From positions 1 to 64,000 of the forward strand of contig NZ_JAUMKC010000009.1 in NCBI RefSeq assembly GCF_030519355.1: DNA of 64,000 bases, written 5' to 3'. A program made the translations under genes and the position numbers. This document shows positions 16,684 to 25,165 of this stretch, piece by piece (the stretch's first letter is position 1; the number at the start of each line of letters is the position of its first letter). A model generated the notes under the pieces. The model was not told where the DNA came from, did not search any database, and saw only the letters and a program-made list of their open reading frames with translations. Origin of the DNA: Mucilaginibacter sp. L3T2-6 (GTDB lineage: Bacteria > Bacteroidota > Bacteroidia > Sphingobacteriales > Sphingobacteriaceae).

Positions 16684-17847
16684 ATGCGAACGATAAGCAT
16701 CATTTTTATAGCCATATTCAGTTTTACAACGGCTTGTTTTTCGCAGCGAAAGGCGGTACCGGTCCCTGTTATTTTTGACAGCGATATGGGGCCCGATTAT
16801 GATGATGTGGGAGCCATAACCATTTTACACGCACTGGCAGATAAGGGCGAAGCCAAAATACTGGCCACGATGGCCAGCACTAATTATGAAGGCGTTGCGG
16901 GCGTATTAAATATTTTCAACACTTATTTTAACCGGCCGGATCTGCCCATCGGCGTGCCTAAAGGAAACGCCCTTTCCCTGCGCGACTGGCAGCACTGGAC
17001 TGATACCCTCCTCGCCAAATACCCGCATCAATTAAAAACCAACAACCAGGCCGCCGATGCAGTAAGCCTTTACCGCAAATTATTAGCCGGCCAGCCTGAC
17101 AACAGCGTAACTATTGTTACCGTAGGCTTTTTAACTAATCTTTCCAATCTGCTAAACACATCCGGCGACAGTTATTCACCTTTAACCGGCATCGGGCTGG
17201 TGAAGAAAAAAGTAAAGCAACTGGTATGCATGGCCGGTAAATTTCCGTCAGGCTGGGAGTTTAATGTAATGAAGGACGCGCAGGCATCGAAGAATGTATA
17301 TGACAACTGGCCCACGCAAATTATTTTCAGCGGGTTTGAGATAGGGGTAAAGATAAAGGCCGGCTTGCCCCTGATCAATAACAAAACAATAGCTAACTCG
17401 CCGGTAAAGAATGCTTTCCGGATAGCAATACCTATGGCGAGGGAGGACTCGCTTGGCCGCAGCAGCTGGGATGAGACTGCGGTATTGATAGCAATTAAAG
17501 GTTACAGCCAATGGTACACTTTGCACAACGGCAAAATGAAGGTAGCAGCCGATGGCAGCAACACATGGGACGATGCCGCTAATGGTCAGGCCTATATAGC
17601 AGAAAAGGTAAATTATACCGTAGTACAGGATTTGATTAATCAGCTCATCATGCACCAGCCGGTGAAACGAGTTAACCGGCGCTCTACCGGACAAACACGC
17701 TCAAGTGGCGGTTCGCGAATGAGCCAGTCGACCCAAAATCGTATTGCCCAAATCGAAGCGCTGAGCAGGAAGGTTGACAAGATAGAGGCTAATATTAACA
17801 AGCGCGAGCGGGAAATAAAAAGGGTTGAGGCGCATGAGCGCGACTGA
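16684..17847 (+). CDS. nucleoside hydrolase with a coiled-coil tail
   Basis: 387 aa from ATG 16684 (a TTG at 16669 is in frame but less likely). The N-terminus is a signal peptide with a possible lipobox ending at C18 (FTTAC). The calcium-binding Asp cluster of inosine-uridine hydrolases is present as D32-S-D34-M-G-P-D38-Y-D40-D41. Predicted to cleave the N-glycosidic bond of ribosides outside the cytoplasm. After the catalytic domain (about residue 325) comes an extra basic/charged tail, rich in Arg, Ser and Lys with a predicted helical stretch (IEALSRKVDKIEANINKRER), not usual for the family. Confidence 0.85.
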   Translation: MRTISIIFIAIFSFTTACFSQRKAVPVPVIFDSDMGPDYDDVGAITILHALADKGEAKILATMASTNYEGVAGVLNIFNTYFNRPDLPIGVPKGNALSLRDWQHWTDTLLAKYPHQLKTNNQAADAVSLYRKLLAGQPDNSVTIVTVGFLTNLSNLLNTSGDSYSPLTGIGLVKKKVKQLVCMAGKFPSGWEFNVMKDAQASKNVYDNWPTQIIFSGFEIGVKIKAGLPLINNKTIANSPVKNAFRIAIPMAREDSLGRSSWDETAVLIAIKGYSQWYTLHNGKMKVAADGSNTWDDAANGQAYIAEKVNYTVVQDLINQLIMHQPVKRVNRRSTGQTRSSGGSRMSQSTQNRIAQIEALSRKVDKIEANINKREREIKRVEAHERD

Positions 17848-17863
17848 TGATCTTTCCTAAACA

Positions 17864-17900
17864 AAAAGCTTTAAGTCCTAATAATCCGCTTTAAAGCTTT
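17864..17900. terminator. bidirectional hairpin between convergent genes
   Basis: AAAGCTTTAAG (about 17864-17874) faces CTTTAAAGCTTT (about 17889-17900), nearly perfect reverse complements, between the nucleoside hydrolase and the sialidase-like gene that converge here. Confidence 0.55.
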
Positions 17901-17906
17901 CGCCTT

Positions 17907-19049
17907 TCACCTCCGCAACTGCCTCAAATCAAATCTTAAAATCTCAATCGACTCCTTTTGCCTCGATATGATCACATACATAAAGCCTTTGTAAATAATT
18001 GTGTGCGGATAGCCATATTGCCCGCCTTTGTACAGGCCTTCTTTTTTAAGCTGGTAGAGCTCATCGGCGATGATATAATTTTGGCCGAATTTCTTTCCAT
18101 CGGATGATAATGATAATACCAAAGGGTTGCGGTCGTAATGATGCAGCGTGTCAGGTATGCCCACGTAATAAAAACGCTTATCCGGAAGCCGGCCGAAATG
18201 AAATTTGCTGTCGTTGTCTGAAAAAGGGGTCTCAACCGGTTTTGACCATGATTGACCGTCATCAGCGCTTTCCGTCAGCCATAAACGGCCCTTCCAGCCT
18301 TTGCCGGTAACACGCAGCAGCATGTGTAATACATCGTCGTCAGTTTGAAAAAATGAGCCCTCGCAAAGCGGCGGCAGCCCCAGCTTAGCCGCGGGGGCAT
18401 AAAATGCAGCCGAATTATCCTGGCTGTATAATGAATCGGGGTAGGGGCTGCTTAGTCTCCACCCCGAAATTCCACGCGGGTCATCGGTGTAGGGGAATAA
18501 GAAATTCCCGCTTATTATCAGTCTGCCACTTTTGATAGCTTCCGGGCCGTGGTTTGGAATAAGCGGAACATGCATGTCAATGGGTTCACTCCAATGCTCG
18601 CCATCAGCGCTTGTTTTTGCCCACAAATGCGTGTTTTGCCTGTTGTGCGTGTATTCGCCATAGTAGGCTACCAGCATGCCTTTATATTGATATAAACCAG
18701 CTGCTGTAAGCACCGTCAGCGTATCATTTACTTTAACCGGCGATGCCAATGGTTTGGCTGCCGACCAGTGGAAGAAATCGGAAGAACTTGAATAAACCAC
18801 CCGCTGCCCCGGCGCATCCTCGTCCTTTATTCCGTCAGACCAAATGACGATAAATTTATCTTTAAAATGAATAACGGAGGGATGATGGTTATACAGCCAG
18901 GAGTTGCCCGGTGTGTAGATCATAGCCCGCTCAATTTTTAAATGAGGGACGCCGGCTGCTGTTTGATAATTATTGGTAATGACATGCTGAGCATAAATAC
19001 TGCTGCTGACAAAAAGCAAAACGATACCGGATTTGAGTTTATTAAGCAT
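17907..19049 (-). CDS. sialidase-like / glycosyl hydrolase-like beta-propeller protein
   Basis: 380 aa from the start at 19049, which gives a clean signal peptide (MLNKLKSGIVLLFVSSSIYA). A longer frame to 19103 would run through the dnaJ terminator and is rejected. Repeated propeller blades show BNR/Asp-box-like elements (SADDGQSWSKPVETPF, SADGEHWSEPID, SSDGKKFGQNYI). Exo-alpha-sialidases and related glycosidases share this fold, but I do not see a full catalytic Arg triad assignment, so substrate is open. Confidence 0.75.
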   Translation of the reverse strand: MLNKLKSGIVLLFVSSSIYAQHVITNNYQTAAGVPHLKIERAMIYTPGNSWLYNHHPSVIHFKDKFIVIWSDGIKDEDAPGQRVVYSSSSDFFHWSAAKPLASPVKVNDTLTVLTAAGLYQYKGMLVAYYGEYTHNRQNTHLWAKTSADGEHWSEPIDMHVPLIPNHGPEAIKSGRLIISGNFLFPYTDDPRGISGWRLSSPYPDSLYSQDNSAAFYAPAAKLGLPPLCEGSFFQTDDDVLHMLLRVTGKGWKGRLWLTESADDGQSWSKPVETPFSDNDSKFHFGRLPDKRFYYVGIPDTLHHYDRNPLVLSLSSDGKKFGQNYIIADELYQLKKEGLYKGGQYGYPHTIIYKGFMYVIISRQKESIEILRFDLRQLRR

Positions 19050-19081
19050 AAAGTTATACCGGCGCAATATATCAATTGAAC

Positions 19082-19114
19082 AAAAAAGCCCAAAGTAATA
19101 CAACTCCGGGCTTT
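19082..19114 (-). terminator. rho-independent terminator of dnaJ
   Basis: On the minus strand AAAGCCC (19114-19108) pairs with GGGCTTT (19091-19085) and is followed by a T run, 34 bases after the dnaJ stop. This is the best-formed classical terminator of the region and argues against the longer start of the next gene. Confidence 0.75.
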
Positions 19115-19147
19115 CAAATCTTCAATTTTGCCTTTCAGCTTTAACTT

Positions 19148-20305
19148 TTATTCAAAGTATTCCTTCATCCGCTCAAAGAAACTCTTTTCGTTCTTCCCGG
19201 GGTTAGGTTTAAAGTTTGGTGAGCTTTGCAATTTTTCCAGCAGCTCGCGCTCTTCGCGGCTCAGGGCTTTTGGTGTCCAAATATTTACGTGAACCAACTG
19301 GTCGCCGCGGCGATAGGAGTTCACTTCCGGAACACCTTTGCCTTTCAGGCGTAATACCTTGCCTCCCTGTGTGCCCGGGTCGAGCTTTATTTTTACCTTA
19401 CCGTCAATGGTTGGCACTTCAATGCTCGTTCCAAGCGTAGCATCAACAAAGTTTACATGCAGGTCGTATATTACGTTGTTTCCGTCGCGTTTTAATGTTT
19501 CATGCGGAATTTCTTCGATCAGGATGATCAAATCGCCAGGCAGACCGCCGCGCGGGGCTGCGTTACCTTTGCCGCTCATGCTCAGCTGCATGCCTTCACT
19601 TACACCGGCAGGGATGTTGATGGTGATCGTTTCCTCTCCGCGCACAACGCCATCACCATGGCAAACGGTACATTTTGACAGGATGGTTGAACCTTCGCCA
19701 TTACAGGTAGGGCAGGTGCTGGTGGTTTGCATCTGTCCCAGGATGGTATTGGTAACCCTGCGTACTGAACCCTGTCCGCCGCAGGTTTTGCAAGTCTGGA
19801 ACGAGGCCTTATCCTTTGCACCGGTTCCGTCACAGGTTTTACAAGGTATCTGCTTATTAACTTTTATTTTCTTTTCGGCGCCGTTGGCAATTTCTTCAAG
19901 CGTGAGGCGTACTTTAATGCGCAGGTTGCTGCCGCGCTGTACGCGCCGGCCACCACCGCTTTGGCGTCCGCCGCCAAAAAAGTCGCCGAAACCACCACCG
20001 CCGAATATATCGCCAAACTGGCTGAATATGTCATTCATATCCATGCCGCCGCCGCCGAAGCCACCGCCATTGGCAGAATGTGCATTGGCTGCATGACCAA
20101 ACTGGTCGTAACGCTGGCGTTTTTCGGGATTACTCAAAACCTCGTAAGCCTCGGCTGCTTCCTTAAATTTATCTTCGGCAGCCTTATCGCCCTGGTTTTT
20201 ATCCGGGTGATATTTTATGGCCATCTTACGATAAGCTTTTTTTATCTCATCAGCATCGGCACCTTTCGCTACGCCCAATACGTCGTAGTAATCTCTTTTA
20301 GCCAT
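19148..20305 (-). CDS. dnaJ: molecular chaperone DnaJ
   Basis: 385 aa, full type I DnaJ. J domain with HPD in KYHPDKNQG (residues ~5-70), a Gly/Phe-rich linker ([13 protein letters not shown]), four zinc-binding CxxCxGxG repeats ([32 protein letters not shown]), and the two substrate-binding C-terminal barrels. Stimulates DnaK ATP hydrolysis. Transcribed after grpE across a 129-base repeat-filled gap; dnaK is not in the window. Confidence 0.97.
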   Translation of the reverse strand: MAKRDYYDVLGVAKGADADEIKKAYRKMAIKYHPDKNQGDKAAEDKFKEAAEAYEVLSNPEKRQRYDQFGHAANAHSANGGGFGGGGMDMNDIFSQFGDIFGGGGFGDFFGGGRQSGGGRRVQRGSNLRIKVRLTLEEIANGAEKKIKVNKQIPCKTCDGTGAKDKASFQTCKTCGGQGSVRRVTNTILGQMQTTSTCPTCNGEGSTILSKCTVCHGDGVVRGEETITINIPAGVSEGMQLSMSGKGNAAPRGGLPGDLIILIEEIPHETLKRDGNNVIYDLHVNFVDATLGTSIEVPTIDGKVKIKLDPGTQGGKVLRLKGKGVPEVNSYRRGDQLVHVNIWTPKALSREERELLEKLQSSPNFKPNPGKNEKSFFERMKEYFE

Positions 20306-20434
20306 ATTATTATTTCGGAATTCCGTTTTCGGAATTATTTATTTTTTGAATTATTGATTCAGGAGTTTTTCAGTCAAATGTTCAAATCTTCAGGTCTTAA
20401 ATCTTAAATTGAACATCCGAAATCTGAAATCCTA
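20306..20434. repeat. word-repeat spacer between grpE and dnaJ
   Basis: Contains several copies of TTCGGAATT-like words (20314-20336), then TTGAATTATTGATTCAG and AAATCTTCAGGTCTTAAATC words and ends in CCGAAATCTGAAATCC, partially reverse-complementary to the start. No ORF. Same family (B) as the gap after the first CHU_C gene. Confidence 0.6.
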
Positions 20435-21010
20435 TTACGCGCCTACAATTACTTTTGCGAAACGGATCACCTTGTCATTAAGGAAATATCCTTTTTCCAT
20501 TTCATCAATCACCTTGCCCTTCATATCCTCATTAGGGGCAGGGATATTGGTGATCGCTTCCTGCAAGTCGGGGTCGAAGGCCGAGCCAATTGACTCCATT
20601 TCCTTCAATCCGTTTTTAGTAAGCGCATTCTTTAACTTATTCTGTATCAGTAAAACGCCTTCTTTCACCGGGGCAACATCAGTTGCATTTTCCATAGCTT
20701 TTAAAGCGCGTTCAAAATCGTCAAGAACAGGCAGCAGCGAAGAAATAACATCCTTACCTTCCATTTTGCGGGCTTCCTCACGTTCCTTTATTGTGCGCCT
20801 TCTGAAATTATCAAATTCGGCATATAAGCGTAAGTATTTGTCATTGGCCAGTGCCAGTTCTGCCTTAAGGGTATCAACAGGAGATGGAGCATTTTCTTCA
20901 GCCTGCTCGTTAATATCCTGTAGTTCGTTATTTTCAACCGTATCGTTTATTTCTTCAGTATTCACCGCTTCTTCTTTCTTTTTTTTCTTCAACATATCGT
21001 TAAATTTCAT
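20435..21010 (-). CDS. grpE: nucleotide exchange factor GrpE
   Basis: 191 aa from MKFNDM (21010); MLKKKKK (20995) is an alternative and an upstream in-frame Met at 21025 lies inside the putative -12 element. A charged, acidic N-terminal region (about 1-60) precedes the long dimerisation coiled coil (LALANDKYLRLYAEFDNFRR) and the C-terminal beta wing (GSAFDPDLQEAITNIPAPN). Releases ADP from DnaK. Upstream of dnaJ on the same strand. Confidence 0.95.
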   Translation of the reverse strand: MKFNDMLKKKKKEEAVNTEEINDTVENNELQDINEQAEENAPSPVDTLKAELALANDKYLRLYAEFDNFRRRTIKEREEARKMEGKDVISSLLPVLDDFERALKAMENATDVAPVKEGVLLIQNKLKNALTKNGLKEMESIGSAFDPDLQEAITNIPAPNEDMKGKVIDEMEKGYFLNDKVIRFAKVIVGA

Positions 21011-21024
21011 AGATAATAGTGCCA

Positions 21025-21040
21025 ATCAAGTATCCTGCCA
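21025..21040 (-). promoter_or_regulatory. possible sigma-54-like (-24/-12) promoter of grpE
   Basis: On the minus strand, TGGCAGGATACTTGAT places GG and GA ten bases apart, matching the TGGCAC-N5-TTGCA layout except GA for GC at -12. Several TGCCAC motifs lie further upstream (21041-21175 region), which could be activator sites. The expected start is close to the GrpE start codon. Inference by eye. Confidence 0.35.
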
Positions 21041-21192
21041 TTGTTTGAAAGGCGACATCGTGGCAGTGTGTATTTGTTTTTCGGGAAAATGTGGCATTAT
21101 TTAGTAGAAGTGGCAGTTTTTAGCAGCAGTAATAATGGCGTAATCAGGCTATAGTCAAACAAGTGCCGCTGCCACTTCAAACCGCTACTCCC

Positions 21193-21876
21193 TTATGCTA
21201 TCTTTACATCCTCCAGCACTTTGCCATTTTCGCATTTAATAATCCGCGATGGAAATGTACGAATGATATGGTAATCATGTGTAGCGATCAGAACGGCAGT
21301 CCCCGACTGGCTGATCTGCTTCAGCAGCAATACAATTTCCTCGGAAGTATCCGGGTCAAGGTTGCCGGTTGGCTCATCAGCCAAAATAATTTCAGGGTCG
21401 TTAAGCAATGCACGGGCAATTACTACACGCTGCTGCTCGCCGCCGGAAAGCTCATGCGGCATTTTTTTAAGCTTGGAACGGAGGCCTACTTTTTCCAGGA
21501 CGTCGAGCGCGCGGTCCGCGATCAGTTTTTTATCGGTCCAGCCGGTAGCTTTCATCACAAACTCAAGGTTGGCTTCAACCGAGCGGTCGGTAAGCAGTTG
21601 AAAATCCTGGAAAACAATGCCCAGTTTGCGGCGCAGAAACGGAACTTCGTTTGGTTTGATGGTGTTCAAGTCGTAGCCGCAGGCATAACCTGCGCCATTT
21701 GTCAGATTCAGATCGCCATAGATAACTTTCAGCAGGCTGCTTTTTCCCGAGCCGGTCTGACCGATAAGCCAAACAAAATCGCCTTTGTCAATATGCAAAT
21801 TAACATTGGCCAGCACCAAATGCGACTGCTGGAAAATGTTAACACCGGTAAGCTTTACAATTGAATTTCCGATCAT
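21193..21876 (-). CDS. ftsE: cell division ATP-binding protein FtsE
   Basis: 227 aa from ATG 21876, preceded by AAGGAAACC as ribosome binding site; an ATG four codons earlier overlaps it. Walker A GQTGSGKSS, signature LSGGEQQ, Walker B IILADEPTG and H-loop ATHDYH are intact; [19 protein letters not shown] and VFQDFQLLTDRSVEANLEF are FtsE-like. Partner FtsX, a membrane protein regulating septal peptidoglycan hydrolases, is not in the window. Confidence 0.88.
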   Translation of the reverse strand: MIGNSIVKLTGVNIFQQSHLVLANVNLHIDKGDFVWLIGQTGSGKSSLLKVIYGDLNLTNGAGYACGYDLNTIKPNEVPFLRRKLGIVFQDFQLLTDRSVEANLEFVMKATGWTDKKLIADRALDVLEKVGLRSKLKKMPHELSGGEQQRVVIARALLNDPEIILADEPTGNLDPDTSEEIVLLLKQISQSGTAVLIATHDYHIIRTFPSRIIKCENGKVLEDVKIA

Positions 21877-21888
21877 GGTTTCCTTCAT

Positions 21889-21963
21889 TGGTCACCGGTC
21901 ATCAGTCATTGGAATTATCACCGTTTATTATACGAATGACCACTGACTGTTGACCAATGACAA
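21889..21963. repeat. intergenic GGTCATCAGTCATTGG inverted repeat
   Basis: The left arm TTGGTCACCGGTCATCAG (from about 21889) and right arm GACCACTGACTGTTGACCA (about 21938-21956) are approximate reverse complements. Variant of the family A layout: right upstream of a start codon (ftsE), after the stop of the co-directional 69-aa gene. Confidence 0.6.
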
Positions 21964-21965
21964 AT

Positions 21966-22175
21966 TTATAACTCTAATTTAAGGATCTGTCCAAAAGGCA
22001 GGTCCTTGATAATATCCATTATATACTGCGCCTTGTCCTGTAAACCAATTTTATCCAGCGACTTATCGGGCCTGTCGACCCGGAAATAAGCCAGCAGCGT
22101 AAACTTGTCATCACGCAACTGCACGTAATCGGGAATTTTAGCGACGCCTTTTACTTTTATAATGTGGTAGTTCAT
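21966..22175 (-). CDS. conserved 69-aa protein of unknown function
   Basis: Starts MNYHIIKVKGVAKIPDYVQLR and ends KDLPFGQILKLEL. No membrane segment, no Cys or metal motif; a mixed alpha/beta composition. It sits between sucC and ftsE on one strand with repeats on each side. Codon use is normal for the neighbourhood, which supports a real gene. No function is assigned. Confidence 0.7.
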   Translation of the reverse strand: MNYHIIKVKGVAKIPDYVQLRDDKFTLLAYFRVDRPDKSLDKIGLQDKAQYIMDIIKDLPFGQILKLEL

Positions 22176-22182
22176 TTCAGTC

Positions 22183-22252
22183 CATTGACCATAGTCCGTA
22201 GTTCATAGTCAAAAATGAAGATACCATGGTCTATGGTCCATGGTCTATCGGC
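22183..22252. repeat. family A inverted repeat between sucC and the 69-aa gene
   Basis: Left arm TCCATTGACCATAGTCCGTA (22185-22204), right arm CCATGGTCTATGGTCCATGG (about 22225-22244), about 20 bases apart. Located after sucC and immediately upstream of the next start codon, like the other family A copies. Confidence 0.75.
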
Positions 22253-23446
22253 TTACATTGCCAGTACTTCTTTAACACGCTCAGCTGCTTCTTTAAGCAG
22301 GATGGCCGAGTAAACCTTTAATCCTGATTCATCGATCAGCTTTTTGGCTTCAACAGCGTTGGTGCCCTGTAAGCGAACGATAATTGGCACGGGTATATTG
22401 CCTATCTCGTGATAAGCATCAATTACGCCTTGCGCTACACGGTCGCAACGAACAATACCGCCAAATATGTTAATAAGGATCGCCTTTACGTTAGGGTCTT
22501 TAAGGATGATATTGAAGGCCGCTTTAACAGTCTCTGCATTGGCTGTACCGCCTACGTCCAGGAAGTTGGCAGGCTCGCCGCCGGCAAGTTTGATAATATC
22601 CATGGTAGCCATAGCCAAACCAGCACCATTCACCATACAACCAACGTTGCCGTCAAGCTTTACGAAGTTCAGGTTGCTTTTGCTGGCTTCAACTTCCATC
22701 GGGTCTTCCTCAGCTACATCGCGCATAGCAGCAAAATCCGGGTGGCGGAACAGTGCGTTGTCATCCAAATTTACTTTAGCATCTACAGCTAATATTTTAT
22801 TGTCTGATGTTTTGAGCACAGGGTTAATCTCAAACTGCGAAGAATCAGTAGCATCATAAGCTTTGTAAAGCGCGGTGATAAATTTCACCATATCTTTAAA
22901 AGCATCGCCCGATAAGCCCAGGTTAAATGCAATTTTACGTGCCTGGAAACCCTGCAGACCAACTTTTGGGTCGATTTCTTCTTTGTGGATCAGGTGCGGG
23001 GTAGAGTGGGCCACTTCTTCAATGTCCATACCACCCTCGGTGGAGTACATGATAATGTTACGGCCTTTTGCCCTGTCGAGCAGCACGCTGATATAAAATT
23101 CCTTTGTCTCACTTTCGCCCGGATAATAAACATCCTGCGCAATCAATACCTTGCTTACCAGCTTTCCTTCCGGACCGGTTTGCGGAGTAACGAGTTGCAT
23201 GCCCAAAATGGCGCCTGCTTTTTCTTTTACTTCATCCAGGTTTTTGGCCAGCTTTACGCCGCCGCCCTTACCACGACCGCCCGCATGTATCTGGGCCTTA
23301 ACTACCACCCAATCAGAACCGAAGTCCTCTTTCATTTTTTTGGCAGCTTCAACAGCCTGGTCAACGTTCTCGGCCAATATGCCTTCCTGAACCCGAACCC
23401 CGAAGCTTTTCAGTATCGATTTACCTTGATATTCGTGAATATTCAT
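22253..23446 (-). CDS. sucC: succinyl-CoA synthetase (ADP/GDP-forming) beta subunit
   Basis: 397 aa. ATP-grasp N-terminal half ([36 protein letters not shown]) and CoA-ligase C-terminal half ([17 protein letters not shown]) are typical. With SucD it converts succinyl-CoA to succinate in the TCA cycle with substrate-level phosphorylation; sucD is not in the window. Divergent from lolD across a 2.2-kb repeat/IS region. Confidence 0.97.
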   Translation of the reverse strand: MNIHEYQGKSILKSFGVRVQEGILAENVDQAVEAAKKMKEDFGSDWVVVKAQIHAGGRGKGGGVKLAKNLDEVKEKAGAILGMQLVTPQTGPEGKLVSKVLIAQDVYYPGESETKEFYISVLLDRAKGRNIIMYSTEGGMDIEEVAHSTPHLIHKEEIDPKVGLQGFQARKIAFNLGLSGDAFKDMVKFITALYKAYDATDSSQFEINPVLKTSDNKILAVDAKVNLDDNALFRHPDFAAMRDVAEEDPMEVEASKSNLNFVKLDGNVGCMVNGAGLAMATMDIIKLAGGEPANFLDVGGTANAETVKAAFNIILKDPNVKAILINIFGGIVRCDRVAQGVIDAYHEIGNIPVPIIVRLQGTNAVEAKKLIDESGLKVYSAILLKEAAERVKEVLAM

Positions 23447-23721
23447 GTGTTGTGAAGAATTTGCGGTAAAAGTACTATTTAGTTTTTAGAGATTAGCGGC
23501 CGGTGGTTAGTTGTACTGTCACTTTTTTGTTTTTTTAGGGATGGGATGGCTTGGAGACGATAGAAAGCAGCATAATATTTAGCCAGGTAACCATTTAAAG
23601 TTTAAGAAAATACCCATTGGGCGATGCATAAACAGCCTGTTCCGTTAAATTGTATATTGAAACATGCTCATTTTAATTGTTTAAATGTAAAATATTTAAG
23701 TATTGATAACGAGGTGTTTTA
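23447..23721. other. AT-rich gap upstream of sucC
   Basis: No ORF is supported. The minus strand has a near-consensus TACTTTTA box about 30 bases before sucC. An AGAGATTAG word at about 23483 recurs as the CTCTAATC words before lolD (25613-25641). The right end (about 23690-23721) resembles the tail of the following tandem repeat unit. Confidence 0.4.
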
Positions 23722-23939
23722 GGTGTTTCGTGCAGGAAAACGGGACGCTTTTATGGTTTATTTCGCCGGGGGTTAACAGGTGTAAACCCCCATGAAGGTA
23801 TGTGGTTACCAGTATTTCGAAGATAAAATAAATTCAAGTTGTTGTATATCAGTATATTTAATGGTGTTCCGCGTATAAAAAAGGAATGCTTTTACAGTGT
23901 CTCGTCCTGAAATAGGTTTACACATTAAGTAAACACGAG

Positions 23940-24266
23940 ATGGACGAAAATTTAAAAATGCTGATCAAACAAGATCATGAACTGGAAGGACTAAGTTATC
24001 GTAATTTAGCGGAGAAGTATGGAATGGACCGTACCGAGATTCACCGTATTGTGATGTCAAAAGCAAATAAGGATGTACAAAAGCCGCAGTTAACATCCCA
24101 GCCGGTAAAAGAAGAATTGCCGTTGCCGGACGACATTAATGAGCTGAAAAAAGCCCTGCGCGATGCCCGCTTAGAGATTGAATTACAGGAGTTGATGCTG
24201 GATATCGCCAGCAAAGAATTTGGTGTCGATATCAGAAAAAAGTCTGGCACCAGGCAGTCCAAATGA
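23940..24266 (+). CDS. IS3-family transposase OrfA
   Basis: 108 aa. N-terminal helix-turn-helix (YRNLAEKYGMDRTEIHRIVM, about residues 20-39) for end binding, then a C-terminal leucine-rich coiled-coil segment (DINELKKALRDARLEIELQE) typical of OrfA. Its end overlaps OrfB by four bases (ATGA) and contains the A6G frameshift site. Confidence 0.9.
   Translation: MDENLKMLIKQDHELEGLSYRNLAEKYGMDRTEIHRIVMSKANKDVQKPQLTSQPVKEELPLPDDINELKKALRDARLEIELQELMLDIASKEFGVDIRKKSGTRQSK
24236..24242 (+). other. -1 programmed frameshift site (A AAA AAG)
   Basis: AAAAAAG at 24236-24242 is in the A_AAA_AAG phase of the OrfA frame, and the OrfB frame is -1 relative to it. After slippage no stop intervenes before OrfB codons, so an OrfAB fusion transposase can be made, as known for IS3-family elements. 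Confidence 0.8.
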
Positions 24267-25165
24267 AGATGCAAAGCAGCCGGCGAGGTCTTCGCGGGCT
24301 TTGCAGACTGCTTGGTTATTCGCCACAGGCGTATTATAAAAACCAAAGCGTATCGCTTAAACAGGGCCTGGCAGAGGACCTGTTATTGAGCCAGGTGCTT
24401 ATTCACCGTAAGCTTCAGCCTCGTTCAGGCGGGCGTAAGCTACATGAAATGCTCTTGCCTTTTATGCAGGAACATGAGCTTTACATAGGCCGGGACCAGC
24501 TGTTTAATTTGCTGCGGGAGAATAACCTGCTGGTTAAAATGCGAAGGTGTAACCGGCCGCGAACCACCGATTCGAATCACTGGATGAGGCGTTACCCGGA
24601 CCTGGTAAAAGACATCAAAATAAGCCGTGCAAACAGCTTATGGGTAAGTGATATTACCTATATCCGGCTCAAGAATGTCCATTTCTGCTATCTAAGCCTG
24701 ATTACCGATGCTTACAGCCGCAAGATAGTCGGCTTTCATTTAAGTGATAACTTATCGGCAGAAGGCCCGGTGAGGGCATTGGAAATGGCACTCGATAGCA
24801 GAGCAGGGAATGCGCCCCTTATCCATCATTCAGACCGTGGTTCTCAATACTGCTGTGACGCTTATATATCCCTGTTAAAGGATAATAACATTAGTGTTAG
24901 CATGACCCAGAGCGGAGACCCCAGGGACAACGCTATTGCAGAAAGGGTAAACGGTATTCTTAAACAGGAACTGCTGACAGCAGCATATGCAACCCTTAGC
25001 CGGGCGCATCAATCGGTAGTAACAGCCATTGACATTTATAACCGTTTCAGGCTACATTCCAGCCTGGACATGATGACACCGGAAATGGCGCATACACATG
25101 CCGGGCCAATCAAACGCCGCTGGAAAAGCTGGGCAGAAAGACAGGCGGCTGTCCCGGTTTATTAA
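24263..25165 (+). CDS. IS3-family transposase OrfB (DDE integrase)
   Basis: 300 aa rve-type catalytic domain. Acidic triad visible: D in LWVSDITYI, D in HHSDRGSQYCC, E in NAIAERVNGILKQEL, with YNRFRLHSSLDMMTPEM at the end. An HTH_21-like region (LSQVLIHRKLQPRSGGRKLHEML) precedes it. Likely made as an OrfAB fusion by frameshifting. Confidence 0.95.
   Translation: MKMQSSRRGLRGLCRLLGYSPQAYYKNQSVSLKQGLAEDLLLSQVLIHRKLQPRSGGRKLHEMLLPFMQEHELYIGRDQLFNLLRENNLLVKMRRCNRPRTTDSNHWMRRYPDLVKDIKISRANSLWVSDITYIRLKNVHFCYLSLITDAYSRKIVGFHLSDNLSAEGPVRALEMALDSRAGNAPLIHHSDRGSQYCCDAYISLLKDNNISVSMTQSGDPRDNAIAERVNGILKQELLTAAYATLSRAHQSVVTAIDIYNRFRLHSSLDMMTPEMAHTHAGPIKRRWKSWAERQAAVPVY

Noticed and set aside
19050..19103. 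Extended N-terminus of the sialidase-like protein
   Set aside because: Lies in the dnaJ terminator and precedes a clean signal peptide Met.
19338..20096. 252-aa opposite-strand open frame inside dnaJ
   Set aside because: Shadow of the dnaJ Gly/Cys-rich codons; low-complexity Pro/Ser sequence with no independent support.
20409..21104. 231-aa opposite-strand open frame over grpE
   Set aside because: Antisense to a well-conserved gene and Ser/Phe-rich, typical of a shadow frame.
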